Assembly (NCBI RefSeq): GCF_031932625.1
Contig: NZ_JAVSCK010000001.1
Coordinates: forward strand, 1,054,001-1,118,000
Length of the DNA stretch: 64,000 nt
Reading direction: 5' to 3'
From: Hwangdonia seohaensis
GTDB lineage: Bacteria; Bacteroidota; Bacteroidia; Flavobacteriales; Flavobacteriaceae
Part shown: one piece after another, positions 8,927 through 16,929 of the stretch
Numbering within the stretch: the first letter of the stretch is position 1
How the letters are laid out: every line of letters begins with the position of its first letter
Notes under the pieces: model-generated
Database searches by the model: none
Told to the model about the DNA's origin: nothing
The model's input: the letters and a program-made list of their open reading frames with translations, nothing else
Position numbers and translations under genes: made by a program

Positions 8927-9433
8927 TTACTTTAGGGTTCTAAAATATTCCAATACAGCTCGGGCTTCTTCTTCTGTTAAGTTTTGATTTGCCATTGGAG
9001 AACCGTTAAACTCTATTAATAAGTCTTTAGCTAAAGGATCGTTTTTAACCATGCCTTCTGGATCTAAAATCATGTTCATAACCCATTCTGGAGTTCTACG
9101 TTCTAAAATATTTTTAGGAGCTGGACCAATAAACTTTTTGTCGGGTCTGTGGCAAGCCGTACACATATTTTTAAATACATCAGCGCCATGAGCTGCCATT
9201 TTCTGGTCTATTTCTGCACCTAATGTTATAGACGTAATAGGGCCAACACCTTTATTGGTTAAATCGACAGTTTTGGATGCAGGAACTTTTTCAGCCTTTT
9301 TTGTTGTAGTAGTTTTTTCTGTTGGAGCTTTCTTTTGATAAGAGAATCCTTCTTTCTTTTTTTCTTCCTTGCCACCACAACTAAAAAGTAGCGTAGCAAA
9401 TAAAATGGTCATTAATTTTAGTGTTGATTTCAT
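8927..9433 (-). CDS. Monoheme cytochrome c lipoprotein, likely NosZ electron donor
   Basis: A 168-residue protein with a lipobox (TLLFSC, Cys19), a Lys/Thr-rich linker and a class I cytochrome c domain: heme motif C-T-A-C-H near residue 92, F-I-G-P-A-P after it, and an axial Met in G-S-P-M-A-N-Q near 148. It is the first gene of the nos operon (25 bp before the fasciclin gene) behind a Crp/Fnr-type promoter. Position and anchoring make it the probable carrier of electrons to NosZ, and possibly to NirK. This is inference. Confidence 0.9.
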   Translation of the reverse strand: MKSTLKLMTILFATLLFSCGGKEEKKKEGFSYQKKAPTEKTTTTKKAEKVPASKTVDLTNKGVGPITSITLGAEIDQKMAAHGADVFKNMCTACHRPDKKFIGPAPKNILERRTPEWVMNMILDPEGMVKNDPLAKDLLIEFNGSPMANQNLTEEEARAVLEYFRTLK

Positions 9434-9452
9434 ATTTTCTTAATTTAAGTCA

Positions 9453-9497
9453 CAAAATTACAATCAAACAAAGATGTAAAATATGATATTTGTCATA
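9453..9497 (-). promoter_or_regulatory. nos operon promoter: Crp/Fnr-type dyad plus TAnnTTTG
   Basis: A dyad ATGA-N6-TCAT at 9483-9496 and a -7 element TAATTTTG at 9453-9460, read on the minus strand. The 15-mer at 9483-9497 is identical to that in the nirK promoter, and its centre is again 36.5 bp from the end of the -7 element. The 259-bp gap also contains a TTAGG/CCTAA inverted repeat near 9550 and a TGTGAA...TTCACA inverted repeat near 9591-9615, of unknown role. Confidence 0.75.
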
Positions 9498-9692
9498 TTT
9501 AGGACAAACTTGTCTTTTTTGTTTTGCAGCTTCAATTTGATTAGGCATATAACCTAATGACAGACAGGGATTTACTTAGCAAGGGTTTGTGTGAAAACGA
9601 AGTTTTGTTCACATAAAATTTTTAAAAAAAGAAGATAAAAATAAAGACAACGAATTTTTAAATAAAAAAGATTGATTTTGCGAGGATTTATT

Positions 9693-10217
9693 TTAGAAAT
9701 AAAACCTAACAAAAGGCGCCCAAGCATTGGCGTAAATACTTTTATCGGCATCGTACAACACATCGTATCGAATACCAAAAGTGACCTGGCCATTTCGGTA
9801 ACCAGCACCAATAAATAAAGCAGGAACCCAATAATTATCTTTGTCTAAATTCAAATTAACATTGTAGGTTCGGTTAACGTTAAGTTGCTCAAATTCGCCC
9901 GAAATCTGTAATTCGTTTATAACATTAAAAAATCCAATTAAGCTGCCGCCCAAAATGGTGGATTTGTAAACATTTTTTTGATTGTTAAATGTTGCGTTAA
10001 GCCCTAAACCAAAAGCGAAATTCCTATCAAATTCATAAACGGCACTTGGGGCAATAGTACCGCTAAAATAGCCATCGCCAAAGCTTAAGCCAATACCGCC
10101 TCCAAACCTAACTTGTTGCCAAAAATCATGGTTTTGTTGCTGTGCCATTATAACATTTGTAGCTACAAACAGGTATAAAAATAGAAGACAGGTTTTTGTG
10201 TTTATAAACGAATGCAT
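9693..10217 (-). CDS. Small outer membrane beta-barrel protein
   Basis: A 174-residue protein with a Sec signal peptide (cleavage after NVIMA) and alternating hydrophobic/polar strands ending in a C-terminal aromatic residue (FVRFYF), typical of an eight-stranded outer membrane barrel. It has no enzyme motif. Homologues in flavobacteria are sometimes labelled alpha-ketoglutarate decarboxylase, probably because they lie beside sucA; nothing in this sequence supports that activity. It is divergent from sucA and shares a 165-bp promoter region. Confidence 0.75.
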   Translation of the reverse strand: MHSFINTKTCLLFLYLFVATNVIMAQQQNHDFWQQVRFGGGIGLSFGDGYFSGTIAPSAVYEFDRNFAFGLGLNATFNNQKNVYKSTILGGSLIGFFNVINELQISGEFEQLNVNRTYNVNLNLDKDNYWVPALFIGAGYRNGQVTFGIRYDVLYDADKSIYANAWAPFVRFYF

Positions 10218-10334
10218 AATGAAATAAAATTAGAAATCATCAAAAATTTAATACTAAACAACAGCTTGATTTATAAATGGGTAATAATTACTTATAAATA
10301 TAATAAAAGAAACATCTAATTTTAGTAAAAGTTG

Positions 10335-10342
10335 TATTTTTG
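10335..10342 (+). promoter_or_regulatory. Probable -7 element of the sucA-odhB promoter
   Basis: TATTTTTG fits TAnnTTTG and lies 41 bp before the sucA ATG. No clear TTG is found at the expected upstream distance, so the call is tentative. Confidence 0.4.
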
Positions 10343-10382
10343 AGAAATATTTTGACGAACCTACACGGTATTAAAAATAATA

Positions 10383-13127
10383 ATGGATAAATTTTCATTT
10401 TTAAACGCAGCACATACAGCATATTTTGCTGATTTATACGATCAGTATTTACAAAATCCTGATACGGTTGAACCCAGTTGGAGAGCCTTTTTTCAAGGTT
10501 ACGATTTTGGCACAGAGAATTACGGATTGGAAGGCGAAATTATTGAAGGTGTTTCCACTCAAATTCCAGAGCATGTTCAAAAAGAATTTCAAGTGGTTAG
10601 GCTTATTGATGGCTATCGAATGCGGGGGCACTTGTTTACCAAAACAAACCCCGTAAGAGCGCGACGAACTTACACACCAACTTTAGCATTAGAGAATTTC
10701 AATCTCTCTGAAAGTGATTTGGATACGGTTTTTAACGCCGGCGAAAACTTAGGAATTGGCGCTCAGCCTTTACGCAAAATCATATCGCATTTAGAAAACA
10801 TTTATTGCAGTTCAATAGGTGTGGAATATATGTATTTGCGCAATCCTGAGGTGATAAAATGGTGGCAAGAGCAATTGAATAAAAATGAAAATCAGCCGAA
10901 ATTTTCAGTTGAAACGAAAAAATATATACTTTCAAAGTTAAATCAAGCCGTTACTTTCGAGAACTTTTTGCAAACCAAATATGTGGGGCAAAAACGTTTT
11001 TCTTTGGAAGGTGGCGAATCTTTAATACCTGCACTAAGTAACGTGCTTTTTTATGCGGTTGAAAGATACGGTGTAAAAGAATGCGTCTTGGGTATGGCGC
11101 ATCGTGGGCGTTTAAGCACGCTGGTAAATATCTTTAGAAAGCCACTCAGAGAGCTTTTTAGCGAATTTGATGGAAAAGATTTTGAAGACGAAAATATTGA
11201 TGGCGATGTAAAATACCATTTGGGATTAACACTTGATAAAACTTACCAAAACGGAAAGAACATCAAGATGAACTTGGTGCCAAATCCATCACACTTAGAA
11301 ACCGTTGCATCGGTTGCCGAAGGGATTACCCGAGCAAAAATAGATACGGATTACGATGGCGACGACTCTAAAATAATCCCAATAGTTGTACATGGCGATG
11401 CCGCCATTGCAGGCCAGGGCATTGTTTACGAAGTGGCACAAATGAGCCAGCTAAACGGCTATAAAACCGGTGGCACCGTTCATATTGTGGTAAACAATCA
11501 AATCGGTTTTACAACCAATTATCTCGATGCACGTTCCAGTACGTATTGTACCGATGTTGCAAAAGTAACATTGTCACCCGTTTTACACGTAAATGCTGAT
11601 GATGCCGAAGCGGTGGTACATGCCGTAGAAATGGCTCTGGAATACAGAATGCGTTATAAAAAAGACGTGTATATCGATTTATTGGGCTATCGTAAATATG
11701 GTCATAACGAAGGTGACGAGCCACGTTTTACACAGCCTAAACTCTATAAAAATATAGCAAAGCACCAAAATCCGTTTAAAATTTATTCGGATAAACTTAT
11801 AGCTGAAAACACTATTGACAAAGCCTATTTGGATAAAATCGTATCTGATTTTAAGGATACTTTGGAAAGGGAATACACGAAATCCAAAGAAGAAGATGCT
11901 TCAATAGTTCGTGAGTTTATGCAAGAGCGTTGGACGGCGTTTAAGCGTCAAGGGTTGGAAGCAATGCTTAAAACTGTTAATACAAGTTACCCAAAGAAAA
12001 AGTTAGAACACATATCAAAAGTCGTTTCAACTGTTCCCGAAGGCGTTAAGTTTTTACGTAAAGCCGAACGCATTTTAGATGGTCGGGCGAAAATGGTTTT
12101 TGAAACCGATACCCTCGATTGGGGTATGGCAGAAACCTTGGCTTATGGTAGCTTGATGGAAGAAGGTTTTAACGTGCGTATTTCCGGGCAGGATGTTGAG
12201 CGTGGTACATTTAGTCACCGTCATGCTATTTTAAGAGATGAAATTTCTGAAGAACGTATCAATCTTTTAAATATAAACCCTGAAAGCAAGGGTAAAATGG
12301 ATATTTACAATTCCTTGTTATCCGAATATGCTGTGTTAGGTTTCGACTACGGATATGCCATGGCAAACCCAAACACATTAACCATTTGGGAAGCACAATT
12401 TGGAGATTTTAGCAACGGCGCTCAAATTATTTTCGATCAGTATTTATCGGCAGCCGAAGACAAATGGAAAGCCCAAAACGGAATTGTCGTGCTATTGCCA
12501 CATGGTTACGAAGGGCAAGGGTCCGAACATTCATCGGCACGAATAGAACGTTATTTGCAATTATGTGGCGATGATAATATGGTCGTAGCAAATTGTACAA
12601 CACCTTCAAATTTCTTCCATTTACTGCGTCGTCAAATGAAACGCGATTTCAGAAAACCACTAATCGTTTTTACGCCAAAAAGTTTATTGCGTCACCCCAA
12701 AGCGGTTTCGTCTATAAAAGAATTATCAACCGATACCTTTCAAGAAGTTATCGATGATTCGGTAAATTCGAAAAACATAAAAAAACTAGTATTCTGTACA
12801 GGTAAATTCTATTACGATTTATTGGCTGAAAGAGAAGAATTAAATAACGAGGATGTGGCATTAGTGCGTATAGAGCAGTTATTCCCATTACATTTAGAAA
12901 AAATTCAGCAAATCATTAACCGTTATCCAAACGTTGAAAATTATGTTTGGGCGCAAGAAGAACCCATGAATATGGGCGCTTGGAGCCATATGATGCAACG
13001 CCTTGATTTGGTTAAATTAGAAGTTATATCAAGACCATACAATTCGGTGCCGGCACCGGGGTCTAGTACGCGCGATAAACGACGACAACAACGTGTAATA
13101 AACGCTGTTTTCAATGTTGAAAATTAA
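10383..13127 (+). CDS. sucA: 2-oxoglutarate dehydrogenase E1 component
   Basis: Thiamine diphosphate-dependent decarboxylase of the 2-oxoglutarate dehydrogenase complex. The 914-residue length is usual for the family. It begins with the E2-binding N-terminal segment (MDKFSFLNAAHTAYFADLY), followed by the motifs MAHRGRLS near residue 241, GDAAIAGQGIVYE near 340, the ThDP/Mg motif around NNQIGFTTN, the YRKYGHNEGDEP segment, and a transketolase-like pyrimidine domain (SGQDVERGTFSHRH, LPHGYEGQGSEHSSAR). odhB follows 43 bp downstream. The E3 subunit is not in the window. Confidence 0.97.
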   Translation: MDKFSFLNAAHTAYFADLYDQYLQNPDTVEPSWRAFFQGYDFGTENYGLEGEIIEGVSTQIPEHVQKEFQVVRLIDGYRMRGHLFTKTNPVRARRTYTPTLALENFNLSESDLDTVFNAGENLGIGAQPLRKIISHLENIYCSSIGVEYMYLRNPEVIKWWQEQLNKNENQPKFSVETKKYILSKLNQAVTFENFLQTKYVGQKRFSLEGGESLIPALSNVLFYAVERYGVKECVLGMAHRGRLSTLVNIFRKPLRELFSEFDGKDFEDENIDGDVKYHLGLTLDKTYQNGKNIKMNLVPNPSHLETVASVAEGITRAKIDTDYDGDDSKIIPIVVHGDAAIAGQGIVYEVAQMSQLNGYKTGGTVHIVVNNQIGFTTNYLDARSSTYCTDVAKVTLSPVLHVNADDAEAVVHAVEMALEYRMRYKKDVYIDLLGYRKYGHNEGDEPRFTQPKLYKNIAKHQNPFKIYSDKLIAENTIDKAYLDKIVSDFKDTLEREYTKSKEEDASIVREFMQERWTAFKRQGLEAMLKTVNTSYPKKKLEHISKVVSTVPEGVKFLRKAERILDGRAKMVFETDTLDWGMAETLAYGSLMEEGFNVRISGQDVERGTFSHRHAILRDEISEERINLLNINPESKGKMDIYNSLLSEYAVLGFDYGYAMANPNTLTIWEAQFGDFSNGAQIIFDQYLSAAEDKWKAQNGIVVLLPHGYEGQGSEHSSARIERYLQLCGDDNMVVANCTTPSNFFHLLRRQMKRDFRKPLIVFTPKSLLRHPKAVSSIKELSTDTFQEVIDDSVNSKNIKKLVFCTGKFYYDLLAEREELNNEDVALVRIEQLFPLHLEKIQQIINRYPNVENYVWAQEEPMNMGAWSHMMQRLDLVKLEVISRPYNSVPAPGSSTRDKRRQQRVINAVFNVEN

Positions 13128-13170
13128 AAAACGATAATTAAAAACTCATATACAATTAAAATTATAGAGC

Positions 13171-14382
13171 ATGATTTTAGAAATGAAAGTACCATCACCT
13201 GGGGAATCTATTACCGAGGTAGAAATAGCAACATGGTTAGTTGAAGATGGCGATTATGTAGAAAAAGACCAAGCTATTGCCGAGGTTGATAGTGATAAAG
13301 CCACCCTTGAATTACCAGCTGAAGCTAGCGGAACTATTACGCTTAAAGCGGAAGAAGGCGATGCCGTAGCTGTTGGGGCCGTGGTGTGTTTAATTGATAC
13401 CAGTGCAGAAAAGCCAGATGGTGCTGATGCTGTAAAGGAAGAAAAAAAGGAAGAGACACCAAAAACGGAAGCGCCAAAGGCTAAAGAAACCGAGGCTAAA
13501 ACATACGCCACGGGTACAGCAAGTCCTGCAGCTAAAAAGATTTTAGCTGAAAAAGGTATGGATGTTGCTTCAATTTCCGGTACAGGAAAAGATGGTCGTG
13601 TTACTAAAGAAGACGCTGTAAACGCCGTGCCAAGTATGGGTACGCCAACGGGCGGAAACAGAGGGACATCGCGCAGTAGAATGTCTATGTTGCGTCGTAA
13701 AGTAGCAGAGCGTTTGGTTGAAGCCAAAAATACAACGGCCATGTTAACCACGTTTAATGAGGTTGATATGTCGCCAATTTTCGCATTGCGTTCAGATTAC
13801 AAAGAGGCCTTTAAAACCAAGCATGGTGTTGGTTTAGGATTTATGAGTTTTTTCACTTTAGCAATTGTTAGAGCCTTAAAAATGTATCCGGACGTTAATT
13901 CTATGATTGATGATAAAGAGATGATTTCTTTTGATTTTTGCGATATTAGTATTGCGGTTTCGGGACCAAAAGGGCTTATGGTACCTGTAATACGAAATGC
14001 TGAAAATTTAAGTTTTAGAGGTGTTGAAGCCGAAGTAAAGCGATTGGCTATTCGTGCTCGCGACGGACAGATTACTGTTGATGAGATGACCGGAGGCACA
14101 TTTACCATTTCAAACGGGGGTGTGTTTGGAAGCATGTTGTCTACACCAATTATCAATCCGCCACAGAGTGCTATTTTAGGCATGCATAATATTGTTGAAC
14201 GACCTGTTGCTGTTGATGGCAAGGTTGAAATCCGCCCAATTATGTTTGTGGCACTATCGTACGACCATAGAATTATAGATGGTAAAGAATCTGTTGGATT
14301 TTTAGTAGCTGTTAAAGAAGCTTTGGAAAACCCAATTGAATTGTTGATGGATAACGATGTTAAAAGAGCATTGGAGCTTTAA
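13171..14382 (+). CDS. odhB: 2-oxoglutarate dehydrogenase E2, dihydrolipoyl succinyltransferase
   Basis: The 403-residue core subunit transfers succinyl groups to CoA. Its domains in order are one lipoyl domain (lipoyl Lys in E-V-D-S-D-K-A, about residue 44), a Lys/Glu/Ala-rich flexible linker (about 88-115), a peripheral subunit-binding domain (ASPAAKKILAEKG to GRVTKEDAV, 117-152) and the catalytic domain with the active site SYDHRIIDGKE near 363-373. It lies 43 bp after sucA and ends 24 bp before a strong terminator, so sucA-odhB form one operon. Confidence 0.97.
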   Translation: MILEMKVPSPGESITEVEIATWLVEDGDYVEKDQAIAEVDSDKATLELPAEASGTITLKAEEGDAVAVGAVVCLIDTSAEKPDGADAVKEEKKEETPKTEAPKAKETEAKTYATGTASPAAKKILAEKGMDVASISGTGKDGRVTKEDAVNAVPSMGTPTGGNRGTSRSRMSMLRRKVAERLVEAKNTTAMLTTFNEVDMSPIFALRSDYKEAFKTKHGVGLGFMSFFTLAIVRALKMYPDVNSMIDDKEMISFDFCDISIAVSGPKGLMVPVIRNAENLSFRGVEAEVKRLAIRARDGQITVDEMTGGTFTISNGGVFGSMLSTPIINPPQSAILGMHNIVERPVAVDGKVEIRPIMFVALSYDHRIIDGKESVGFLVAVKEALENPIELLMDNDVKRALEL

Positions 14383-14406
14383 AAGACAAATTTCAATAAA
14401 TAAAAA

Positions 14407-14443
14407 AGCGAGTTACCCATAAAGTAACTCGCTTTTTTTTTTT
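14407..14443 (+). terminator. Terminator of sucA-odhB
   Basis: AGCGAGTTAC and GTAACTCGCT form a 10-bp perfect stem with a 7-nt loop, followed by 10 or more T. Confidence 0.92.
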
Positions 14444-14475
14444 CAACTAATACCTTTAAAAAAGACTAACTAAAA

Positions 14476-14574
14476 CTAAAAAAAAGTGACAAGTATATTA
14501 ATTGAAATTATAATGAGAACTAAAACTATTAGGCCTACTGCAAAGTATTTGTCGAGACTGTTATTTGTTTCCAT
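14476..14574 (-). CDS. Possible 32-residue single-pass membrane peptide
   Basis: An ATG at 14574 opens a 32-codon frame ending in TAG. The peptide starts METNNSLDKYFAVG, followed by about 17 residues that are almost all I/V/L, and ends in TFF, which fits one transmembrane helix with a polar N-terminus. It lies on the same strand as, and just downstream of, the two small RNA-like units below, so it might be read from the promoter at 14696-14703. No Shine-Dalgarno site is visible, which is usual for this phylum. No homology is claimed. Confidence 0.45.
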   Translation of the reverse strand: METNNSLDKYFAVGLIVLVLIIISINILVTFF

Positions 14575-14621
14575 GGCGTTTATATAAAAGGTAGTTTTGA
14601 GTTTTTTTTAATTCTTTTTTT

Positions 14622-14691
14622 AAAGAAGACTCTGCGTAAAATACGCAGAGCCCTCATAAAAATTCTCCCTAATTAAGAATTAATTAATAGC
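14622..14691 (-). ncRNA. Candidate small RNA A (paralogue of B)
   Basis: A predicted transcript of about 70 nt. The -7 element TACTTTTA (14696-14703) is followed by a conserved 5' block (GTGCTATTAATTA, TTCTTA, GGGAGAATT) shared with unit B, and ends in a hairpin with arms CTCTGCGTA/TACGCAGAG (14630-14650) and TCTTCTTT. A perfect palindrome is centred 38.5 bp upstream of the end of the -7 element, as in unit B. An ATG 8 nt after GGGAG opens a 25-codon basic frame through the hairpin, so a leader peptide is an alternative. Confidence 0.55.
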
Positions 14692-14720
14692 ACTGTAAAA
14701 GTATAGCATAACGATGATAT

Positions 14721-14748
14721 AAAAAATACGTAGAACTACGTATTTTTT
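14721..14748. promoter_or_regulatory. Perfect palindromic operator upstream of small RNA A
   Basis: Two 13-bp arms separated by 2 bp, with core ATACGTAG-N2-CTACGTAT. The same core lies at 14871-14890. A 2-nt loop is too tight for a terminator of this length, and a perfect dyad near -45 of a candidate promoter is better read as a protein-binding site, plausibly for the LuxR-type response regulator encoded just upstream. Confidence 0.6.
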
Positions 14749-14765
14749 GCAAGAAGATGGTTTCT

Positions 14766-14837
14766 ATAAATAAAGAAAGCTCCAAATCATTACAATTTAG
14801 AGCTTTCAATAATTCTCCCTAAGAACTAATTAATAGC
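14766..14837 (-). ncRNA. Candidate small RNA B (paralogue of A)
   Basis: A predicted transcript of about 70 nt from the -7 element TATATTTA (14842-14849). Its first 30 nt match unit A almost exactly (GTGCTATTAATTA, then TTCTTA and GGGAGAATT, with a 4-nt deletion). It ends in a different hairpin, GAAAGCTC/GAGCTTTC with an inner AAAT/ATTT helix (14775-14807), followed by TTTATTT. A conserved 5' part and diverged terminators are what paralogous trans-acting small RNAs look like. It begins about 100 bp after the response-regulator stop codon. Confidence 0.6.
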
Positions 14838-14870
14838 ACTGTAAATATATGACAATCAGTCGATAAAAGC

Positions 14871-14890
14871 AATACGTAGTTCTACGTATT
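14871..14890. promoter_or_regulatory. Palindromic operator upstream of small RNA B
   Basis: Arms AATACGTAG and CTACGTATT with a 2-bp centre. The dyad centre is 38.5 bp from the end of the -7 element, identical to unit A, and 25 bp separate the palindrome from the conserved TTTACAGTGC block in both units. Confidence 0.6.
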
Positions 14891-14932
14891 TTTAAAAATT
14901 CTCGATTTTATTTTTATTTGATAAAAACAGGA

Positions 14933-15565
14933 CTAAAGGAAGTCTTTATTTACGCCTGCCCAAATAGAGAGTGAGGAGGGTTTATTGTCCAGTCCCAGTT
15001 TTGCTAAAATATTGCTCCGGTGCTTTTCTACGGTTCTAATAGAAATACTTAGCTCTTCGGCAATATCATGGCTTGTTTTATTTTCGGCAACAAGTTTAAC
15101 TATTTTAAGTTCAGATTTACTTAACGAGGCCAAAGCCTTAGGTTTTTGCTGTGCGCTACTAACGTTTAAATAATCAGCGATTTCTTCGCTAAAATAAGAT
15201 TTGTTATTTACAACATGCGCAATACAGGTTTCAATTTCTTCAATAGCAAATTCCTTTAAAATATAGCCGTAAACGCCAAACTCAATAGCCTGGTCGTAAA
15301 CTTCTTCTTCCTTATCAAAGGTTATTAAAATAACTTTAGTGTTAAGGTTGTTTTTTTGGCATGCTTCGGCAATTTCCAGCCCTGTTTTATGTGGCATTCT
15401 AATATCTAAAATTGCAATATCCGGTTTTAACTTTACAATAAGATTGTAGGCCGCATTACCATCTTGGGCGCTGCCAACAATGTTAAAGCCTTTTGAGGTT
15501 AAAAAATCTGATAAACCTCTTAACATAAGCGGATGGTCGTCCGCAATTACTATACTGTGGTTCAT
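14933..15565 (-). CDS. NarL/LuxR-family response regulator, orphan
   Basis: A 210-residue two-component regulator. The receiver domain (residues 1-120) has acidic residues DD at 9-10, the phospho-acceptor Asp54 (A-I-L-D-I-R-M-P), a switch Thr near 82 and Lys near 104. A C-terminal LuxR-type helix-turn-helix covers about 145-205 (LSKSELKIVKLVAENKTS, then SIRTVEKHRSNILAKLGL). No histidine kinase is adjacent. Two perfect palindromes and two small RNA-like units lie immediately downstream on the same strand and are the obvious candidate targets. Confidence 0.93.
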   Translation of the reverse strand: MNHSIVIADDHPLMLRGLSDFLTSKGFNIVGSAQDGNAAYNLIVKLKPDIAILDIRMPHKTGLEIAEACQKNNLNTKVILITFDKEEEVYDQAIEFGVYGYILKEFAIEEIETCIAHVVNNKSYFSEEIADYLNVSSAQQKPKALASLSKSELKIVKLVAENKTSHDIAEELSISIRTVEKHRSNILAKLGLDNKPSSLSIWAGVNKDFL

Positions 15566-15631
15566 TAATTAATTCGTGAGGGATTATTGTTGCTATTAAA
15601 TATTAAAAGTAAGGATTATAATTGTGTCATG

Positions 15632-16072
15632 TTATAATTTTAGGTATAAATATTTTTTTTCGTAATCTATTACTGCTTTTGCCTTTTTTAAAATATCCGC
15701 ACCAATTATACCATCAACCGGTTGCGCGTTATGATTGATAAGGGCGGTGTTAACATGCGTGAGGTTAAATAAAACCAAAATCACTTTATCGTGTTTCCAT
15801 TTGCCAATCTTCACCTTGTTTTTTTTCGACATTTGCGTGTCCATATCTATGGCACCGGCACCAGCGGCTTTAATTAAGGAATCTTCGGCTAATAGGTTAA
15901 AGTTTTCAACCGCTTCAAAACCAACACACGAACTTGAAGCTCCGGTATCTAAAATAAAAAGCCCTTTTACACCATTAATAGTGGCTTTTACTTCAAAATG
16001 ATTGGTTTTGGTAAGCTTCAATTTTACTTTGGTATACTCTTTTTCAAGTAGGAATTGTTGCAGTGTTTGCAT
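15632..16072 (-). CDS. Retropepsin-like aspartyl protease-fold protein
   Basis: A 146-residue single-domain protein. It has a retropepsin motif L-D-T-G-A-S-S-S near residues 41-48 and a second half ending V-D-G-I-I-G-A-D-I-L near 121-130, as in the clan AA proteases (PF13650 or similar). The active Asp is retained. There is no signal peptide, so it is probably cytoplasmic. The substrate is unknown. It precedes the response regulator by 66 bp in the same orientation. Confidence 0.85.
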   Translation of the reverse strand: MQTLQQFLLEKEYTKVKLKLTKTNHFEVKATINGVKGLFILDTGASSSCVGFEAVENFNLLAEDSLIKAAGAGAIDMDTQMSKKNKVKIGKWKHDKVILVLFNLTHVNTALINHNAQPVDGIIGADILKKAKAVIDYEKKYLYLKL

Positions 16073-16157
16073 CTAATTTAGTTTTAAACAAAGATAATCC
16101 TATAAAACAATTATTTTTACAAAAAAGTGTTAAGGATACCATTTAAAATATTAAAAC

Positions 16158-16925
16158 TTGATAATTACAGATACCCACACCCATTTATACAGCGAAGCTT
16201 TTAATGATGACAGAAACGAGATGATTAATCGTGCCATTGAGCAAGGGGTTACCCGATTTTTTATTCCAGCCATAGATTCAACCTATACGGCATCCATGTT
16301 GCAACTTGAGAAAGATTATCCAAACCATGTGTTTTTAATGACGGGTTTGCACCCAACGCACGTAAAAGACAACTATAAAGACGAGTTGAAACATGTTGAA
16401 ACCTTGCTCGAAAAGCATCATTTTTATGCCATTGGCGAAACAGGAATAGATTTGTATTGGGACAAATCGACTTTAGACATCCAAAAAAAAGCCTTTAAAC
16501 ATCAAATACAACTTGCAAAAAGCTACAAGTTACCTATAGTTATTCATTGTCGCGACGCTTTTAACGAGATATTTGAAGTTTTGGAAACAGAAAAGAGCGA
16601 CGATTTGTTCGGCATTTTTCATTGCTTTACAGGAACTTTGGAGCAGGCGCATCAAGCCTTATCCTATAATATGAAATTGGGCATTGGCGGGGTGGCAACC
16701 TTTAAAAACGGAAAGATTGACCAATTCTTAAATCAAATCGATTTAAAGCATATTGTGCTGGAAACCGATGCGCCATATTTGGCCCCTACACCGTACCGTG
16801 GCAAACGAAACGAAAGTGTATATATATTAAAGGTGTTGGAAAAACTGTCCTATATATATAATAGGAGTGAAGCAGACATTGCTAAAATCACCACCGAAAA
16901 CTCAAAGGCTATTTTTAAAATTTAG
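16158..16925 (+). CDS. tatD: TatD-family metal-dependent hydrolase/DNase
   Basis: A 255-residue TIM-barrel hydrolase. Metal-binding motifs visible are D-T-H-T-H-L (residues 4-9), I-G-E-T-G-I-D near 94, V-I-H-C-R-D near 128, the F-H-C-F-T-G segment near 155, and L-E-T-D-A-P-Y near 205. The start appears to be TTG at 16158, directly before I-I-T-D-T-H; no ATG is available at this position. The family includes 3'-5' exodeoxyribonucleases. It ends 4 bp before ansA. Confidence 0.93.
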   Translation: MIITDTHTHLYSEAFNDDRNEMINRAIEQGVTRFFIPAIDSTYTASMLQLEKDYPNHVFLMTGLHPTHVKDNYKDELKHVETLLEKHHFYAIGETGIDLYWDKSTLDIQKKAFKHQIQLAKSYKLPIVIHCRDAFNEIFEVLETEKSDDLFGIFHCFTGTLEQAHQALSYNMKLGIGGVATFKNGKIDQFLNQIDLKHIVLETDAPYLAPTPYRGKRNESVYILKVLEKLSYIYNRSEADIAKITTENSKAIFKI

Positions 16926-16929
16926 AATT

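Noticed and set aside
9572..9811. A 79-codon minus-strand frame overlapping the barrel gene end
   Set aside because: It is in another frame of the barrel gene and its promoter-side gap and shows no protein-like pattern.
9693..10217. Alpha-ketoglutarate decarboxylase
   Set aside because: The label is sometimes transferred to homologues beside sucA, but the sequence is a small outer membrane barrel with no ThDP motif.
13254..14222. Two long minus-strand frames (165 and 141 codons)
   Set aside because: Both are antisense shadows of odhB; their compositions (Ser/Ala/Val-rich) mirror its Lys/Glu/Ala linker and core.
14721..14748. The long palindrome read as a rho-independent terminator
   Set aside because: The centre is only 2 bp and the copy at 14871-14890 keeps the same distance from a promoter-like element, which fits an operator better.
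14622..14837. Firm assignment to the Rfam Flavo-1 family
   Set aside because: I cannot recall that consensus well enough to match it; left as a test rather than a claim.
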